From: a virus
Strand: one strand, 5' to 3'
DNA length: 32,053 nt
Virus record (IMG/VR): IMGVR_UViG_3300027675_000023
Coordinates: 1 to 32,053 of that record
Part shown: piece after piece, positions 29,738 through 32,053 of the stretch
Position numbering within the stretch: position 1 is the first letter of the stretch
How the letters are laid out: every line of letters begins with the position of its first letter
Notes under the pieces: model-generated
The model's input: only the letters and a program-made list of their open reading frames with translations
Database searches by the model: none
Told to the model about the DNA's origin: nothing
Made by a program: the position numbers and the translations under genes

Positions 29738-31158
29738 TACATGAGATAGATTTCTTTAAGGAAATATTTAACGCCTACCCAGACCAGCGCAAGTTCTTTG
29801 ATGCTGTATTCTCTGGGAAGTACCAGTACTTTTTAGAAAATGCACATCGTAGGTTTGGTAAGGACGCCGAGTTCTTTAACTGCGCTTGGCTATATGCTTC
29901 GATGATACCGGGCACACATCTATATACACTGCCAAAGATAGGCCAGGCACGCAACGTAGTATGGGAAGGAACAGACCTAAATGGTAGGCGTTGGATTGAT
30001 TCAATACCAGCGCACCTGCTGGCAAGAAAGCCACACGAGACAACCTGCAAGTTATACTTCGTAGGCGGTGGCGTGTTGCATATCACTGGGGCTGATAACC
30101 TGCTTAACTCACGGTTAGGATCTAACTTAGCCTCTGTGTGGATGTCCGAGTTTCAACGTACGCATCCAGCTATCTGGGATTACTTGCGGCCAATAATAAA
30201 ACGAAGCGGTGCCATTGCTGCATTTAACTATACAAGCTTTGGCAAAGGACACGCCTATAGACTCTACCAACGTAACAAGGATAACCCTAAATGGTTTTGT
30301 AGGAAGTTAACCGTTGAAGATACCCGGGACAATTACGGGAACTATATATTCTCACCGGAGCAGATAGAAGAAGAACGCGAATCAGGGATGGATGAGGACT
30401 TAATCCAACAGGAGTATTACTGTAACGACAATGTAGCGGTTAAGGGTACGTTCTTCTCAAGCCAGTTAGAGCTAGCCCACACCGAAGGTCGCGTTGTCAA
30501 GGTGCTTGAGGTCTTTCCAAACCTGCCAGTGCATACATCATGGGACTTAGGTTCAAGGGATACCAATAGCATATGGTTTTTCCAAGTCATTGGCACGGGT
30601 AACACGGCACAGTTTCGATACTTCTATCAGCATGATCACACCTACGGGAGTGTCGAGTATTACTTAGACCTGCTAGCTAAGGTGAAAGCTAAGCACGGCT
30701 TCACAAGATACGGTAATCATTTCGTACCGCACGATATATCGCAGACTGAATACACATCGGGTAAGACTAGGTTTGTAACGTTCATGCAAGCAGGGCTCAA
30801 GCTTATACCTGTACCTATGGTACGAGTCATTGAGCGCGTCCAGGTTGCACGCACTGCATTGAAGCAGTGCTGGTTTAGTAGTGATGGATGCAAGCACGGC
30901 CTTGAAGCTTTGGCGGTGTCACGCGCTCACTACAACGAATTAACCAAAGCACTGTCAGCGGATGAGGTGCACGACTGGGCATCCCATGCTAGCGCTGCGT
31001 TTCAATACGGCCACGTTGGATGGCTCGACCAGTACAACAAGCCAATGCTAGCCAAACAACAAGAGTATGCACGGGCTAGACACCACACCAACCCGGCAGA
31101 CAGATACCCAAGTAACATGATGGCTGGCATCAATAGAAATATAAACCACAAACGCTAG
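29731..31158 (+). CDS. terL: terminase large subunit (475 aa)
   Basis: The ATP-driven packaging motor and nuclease. The ATPase domain has an atypical Walker A, HRRFGKD (39-45), and a Walker B ending in SVWMSE (135-140), both forms known in phage terminases. ITGADNLLNSRLGS (118-131) and NYTSFGKGHAYRLY follow. The nuclease domain shows the expected acidic positions at D272 (SWDLGSRDT), D335 (VPHDIS) and D415 (EVHDWASHASAAF). Length is in the family range. The small subunit is on the other strand at 635-1174. Its stop is followed by 72 bases without a gene. Confidence 0.9.
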   Translation: MLVHEIDFFKEIFNAYPDQRKFFDAVFSGKYQYFLENAHRRFGKDAEFFNCAWLYASMIPGTHLYTLPKIGQARNVVWEGTDLNGRRWIDSIPAHLLARKPHETTCKLYFVGGGVLHITGADNLLNSRLGSNLASVWMSEFQRTHPAIWDYLRPIIKRSGAIAAFNYTSFGKGHAYRLYQRNKDNPKWFCRKLTVEDTRDNYGNYIFSPEQIEEERESGMDEDLIQQEYYCNDNVAVKGTFFSSQLELAHTEGRVVKVLEVFPNLPVHTSWDLGSRDTNSIWFFQVIGTGNTAQFRYFYQHDHTYGSVEYYLDLLAKVKAKHGFTRYGNHFVPHDISQTEYTSGKTRFVTFMQAGLKLIPVPMVRVIERVQVARTALKQCWFSSDGCKHGLEALAVSRAHYNELTKALSADEVHDWASHASAAFQYGHVGWLDQYNKPMLAKQQEYARARHHTNPADRYPSNMMAGINRNINHKR

Positions 31159-31164
31159 GGCAGT

Positions 31165-31193
31165 TTGATAATTTTAGGTGTTGCTGCTACGTT
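31165..31193 (+). promoter_or_regulatory. possible weak promoter before the coiled-coil gene
   Basis: TTGATA (31165-31170), a 17-bp spacer and TACGTT (31188-31193), preceded by TGC, resemble an extended -10 promoter, although the -10 matches only three of six positions. It would give separate expression of the 31231 gene. Confidence 0.25.
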
Positions 31194-31230
31194 TAAGCAT
31201 GTTATTTAACGTTAAACCTAGGAGAATATT

Positions 31231-31914
31231 ATGGACGCTATAGTACCTGCTGGAAATACCAGCTTAGTTATAGATAGAAAAGATGACTGCGACAAGCCAC
31301 GCCGTAGCTATGATGACTGCGGCTATAGCCGTAGAGATTGTGCAACACGTGATGATGTCGAAGGCTTAGAGACTCGACTCAATGTCGGTGAGAACTCCCA
31401 AGAAATTAGACAGCAAGCAGCTAAGTTAGCATTGCATGTGGCTGATAAAGTGAACGACGAGGGCAGAGAAGGCCGCCTAGGTCTGTTGCGTGTTGCTGAT
31501 AAGCTAGGCGACTCTGTTGAGAAGTTCGGCTTGGCTGGTCTTGTTGCAACTAAAGACCTGCACAAAGATGTTGAGCATGAGTTTGGCAAGCTTAAGTTTT
31601 TAATTGCCAAAGAAGTTGGCGAGTCTAAGTTGGAATCAGCCAAGCAATATGCAAGCGTGTTGTTAGAAGCTGCTAAGGCTAAGGCAGAGATTGAGCTAGA
31701 AGCTTTGAAGAACACAACTAAGATCAAAGATAAGATCGCCGAGTGCTGCGCTGAGACTCATATGCTAATCAAAGAAACTGCATGTGAAACTAAAGAGCTA
31801 GTGAGAAGTGTTGAAGAAAAAAGACTACGTGAAAGACTAGAAGAAGCACAAGACGAAGCCCGTGCTTTGCGATTTCGCTTCTGCGTCTGCGCCAAAGATC
31901 ACACAGCACCTTAG
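31231..31914 (+). CDS. coiled-coil protein of unknown function (227 aa)
   Basis: AGGAGA precedes the ATG. The first 45 residues are rich in Asp, Arg and Cys (DDCDKPRRSYDDCGYSRRDC). A long helical, heptad-rich region follows (about 50-215) with ECCAETHMLIKETACETKELVRSVEEKRLRERLEEAQDEAR near the end. This Cys-pair-then-helix pattern (ECC.E...LI) occurs in small phage proteins of unknown role, possibly virion components. The last 12 residues (RFCVCAKDHTAP) look unlike the rest. A +1 shift would instead continue into a hydrophobic anchor (see 31877-31993). Confidence 0.7.
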   Translation: MDAIVPAGNTSLVIDRKDDCDKPRRSYDDCGYSRRDCATRDDVEGLETRLNVGENSQEIRQQAAKLALHVADKVNDEGREGRLGLLRVADKLGDSVEKFGLAGLVATKDLHKDVEHEFGKLKFLIAKEVGESKLESAKQYASVLLEAAKAKAEIELEALKNTTKIKDKIAECCAETHMLIKETACETKELVRSVEEKRLRERLEEAQDEARALRFRFCVCAKDHTAP

Positions 31915-31993
31915 CCTGTGGGTCTGCTGCGGTGTCTTAACCGGCATCATAGTGGGCACAGTGATGGGTGTTGTAGTGTCGAGGCTGCTCTAG
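31877..31993 (+). other. possible +1 frameshift extension: C-terminal membrane anchor
   Basis: If the reading frame slips by one base at TTTC (31873-31876), the 227-residue protein continues for 38 residues after F215 instead of 12. The extension has a polar stretch (ASASAPKITQHLS) and then one long hydrophobic segment (LWVCCGVLTGIIVGTVMGVVV) with a basic end (SRLL), stopping just before the terminator. This could be a sequencing indel in the TTT run, a programmed shift, or a separate gene from GTG 31862. Confidence 0.5.
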
Positions 31994-32053
31994 TGTTGTA
32001 AGGGCTGATTATATTTATTTATATTCAGCCCTTAATCTTTTTAAAATACTTTA
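31914..32053. repeat. right copy of 140-bp terminal direct repeat
   Basis: Matches bases 1-140 at 138 of 140 positions. The copy begins on the last base of the stop codon of the 31231-31914 gene, so the sequence is continuous across the join and the contig is probably complete. Confidence 0.9.
32000..32042 (+). terminator. rho-independent terminator, right repeat copy
   Basis: The second copy of the 87-129 terminator, with identical stem and T-tract. It lies seven bases after the TAG at 31991-31993 that ends the possible frameshifted membrane tail, as expected for the end of the late transcript. Confidence 0.85.

Noticed and set aside
1-32053. Integrase, attachment sites, diversity-generating retroelement, CRISPR array, tRNA or insertion sequence
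   Set aside because: No reverse transcriptase or recombinase protein, no regularly spaced repeats, no cloverleaf-like gene and no transposase were seen on either strand.

Overview
This window is an essentially complete genome of a short-tailed (podovirus-type) bacteriophage of about 31.9 kb, most likely assembled from a circular or terminally redundant molecule. Bases 1-140 reappear at 31914-32053 with two mismatches, so the two ends join. The virion genes follow the T7 order: portal, scaffold, capsid, two tail-tube proteins, three internal virion proteins, fibers. Replication does not follow T7: I see no RNA polymerase, DNA polymerase or primase gene. The phage instead carries a DnaB-type helicase, an initiator-like protein, a YqaJ/lambda-exo type nuclease, an ERF annealing protein and a single-strand binding protein. 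It therefore probably relies on host polymerases, and the best promoters I see are sigma70-like. There is no integrase, tRNA, CRISPR or insertion sequence. The host cannot be named from the sequence.

Layout. (1) 1-638, rightward: a strong terminator in the joined end, a near-consensus promoter, two small early genes, and a terminator buried in the convergent terS gene. (2) 5955 down to 635, leftward: a ribbon-helix-helix regulator, small proteins, an initiator-like gene carrying iteron-like repeats (candidate origin), the DnaB helicase, a DUF1737 protein, a winged-helix-like protein, a chain of overlapping microproteins (three with membrane or signal segments), a DUF3310 protein, more small genes and a terminase small subunit. 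(3) 5956-6032: a switch region where a rightward and a possible leftward promoter overlap on an ATGAT/ATCAT dyad. (4) 6033-8629, rightward: the recombination and single-strand DNA genes. (5) 8640-28415, rightward: the virion module, with a separate promoter before the capsid gene and a stable hairpin after the small gene that follows it. (6) 28444-31993: lysis genes (lysozyme-like protein, holin candidate), a histone-H1-like basic protein, a VRR-NUC nuclease, the terminase large subunit and a coiled-coil protein that may continue, after a +1 frameshift, into a membrane anchor encoded in the terminal repeat.

The genes are tightly packed. Many rightward junctions are TAATG (stop and start share a base) and many leftward ones are ATGA or GTGA, which points to translational coupling. 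Several genes under 60 codons, absent from a length-filtered gene list, are supported by such overlaps and by ribosome binding sites. They are listed at 1269-1406, 2390-2566, 2563-2745, 2759-2872, 3347-3523, 5428-5550, 5666-5776, 8471-8629, 28444-28575 and 29206-29385.
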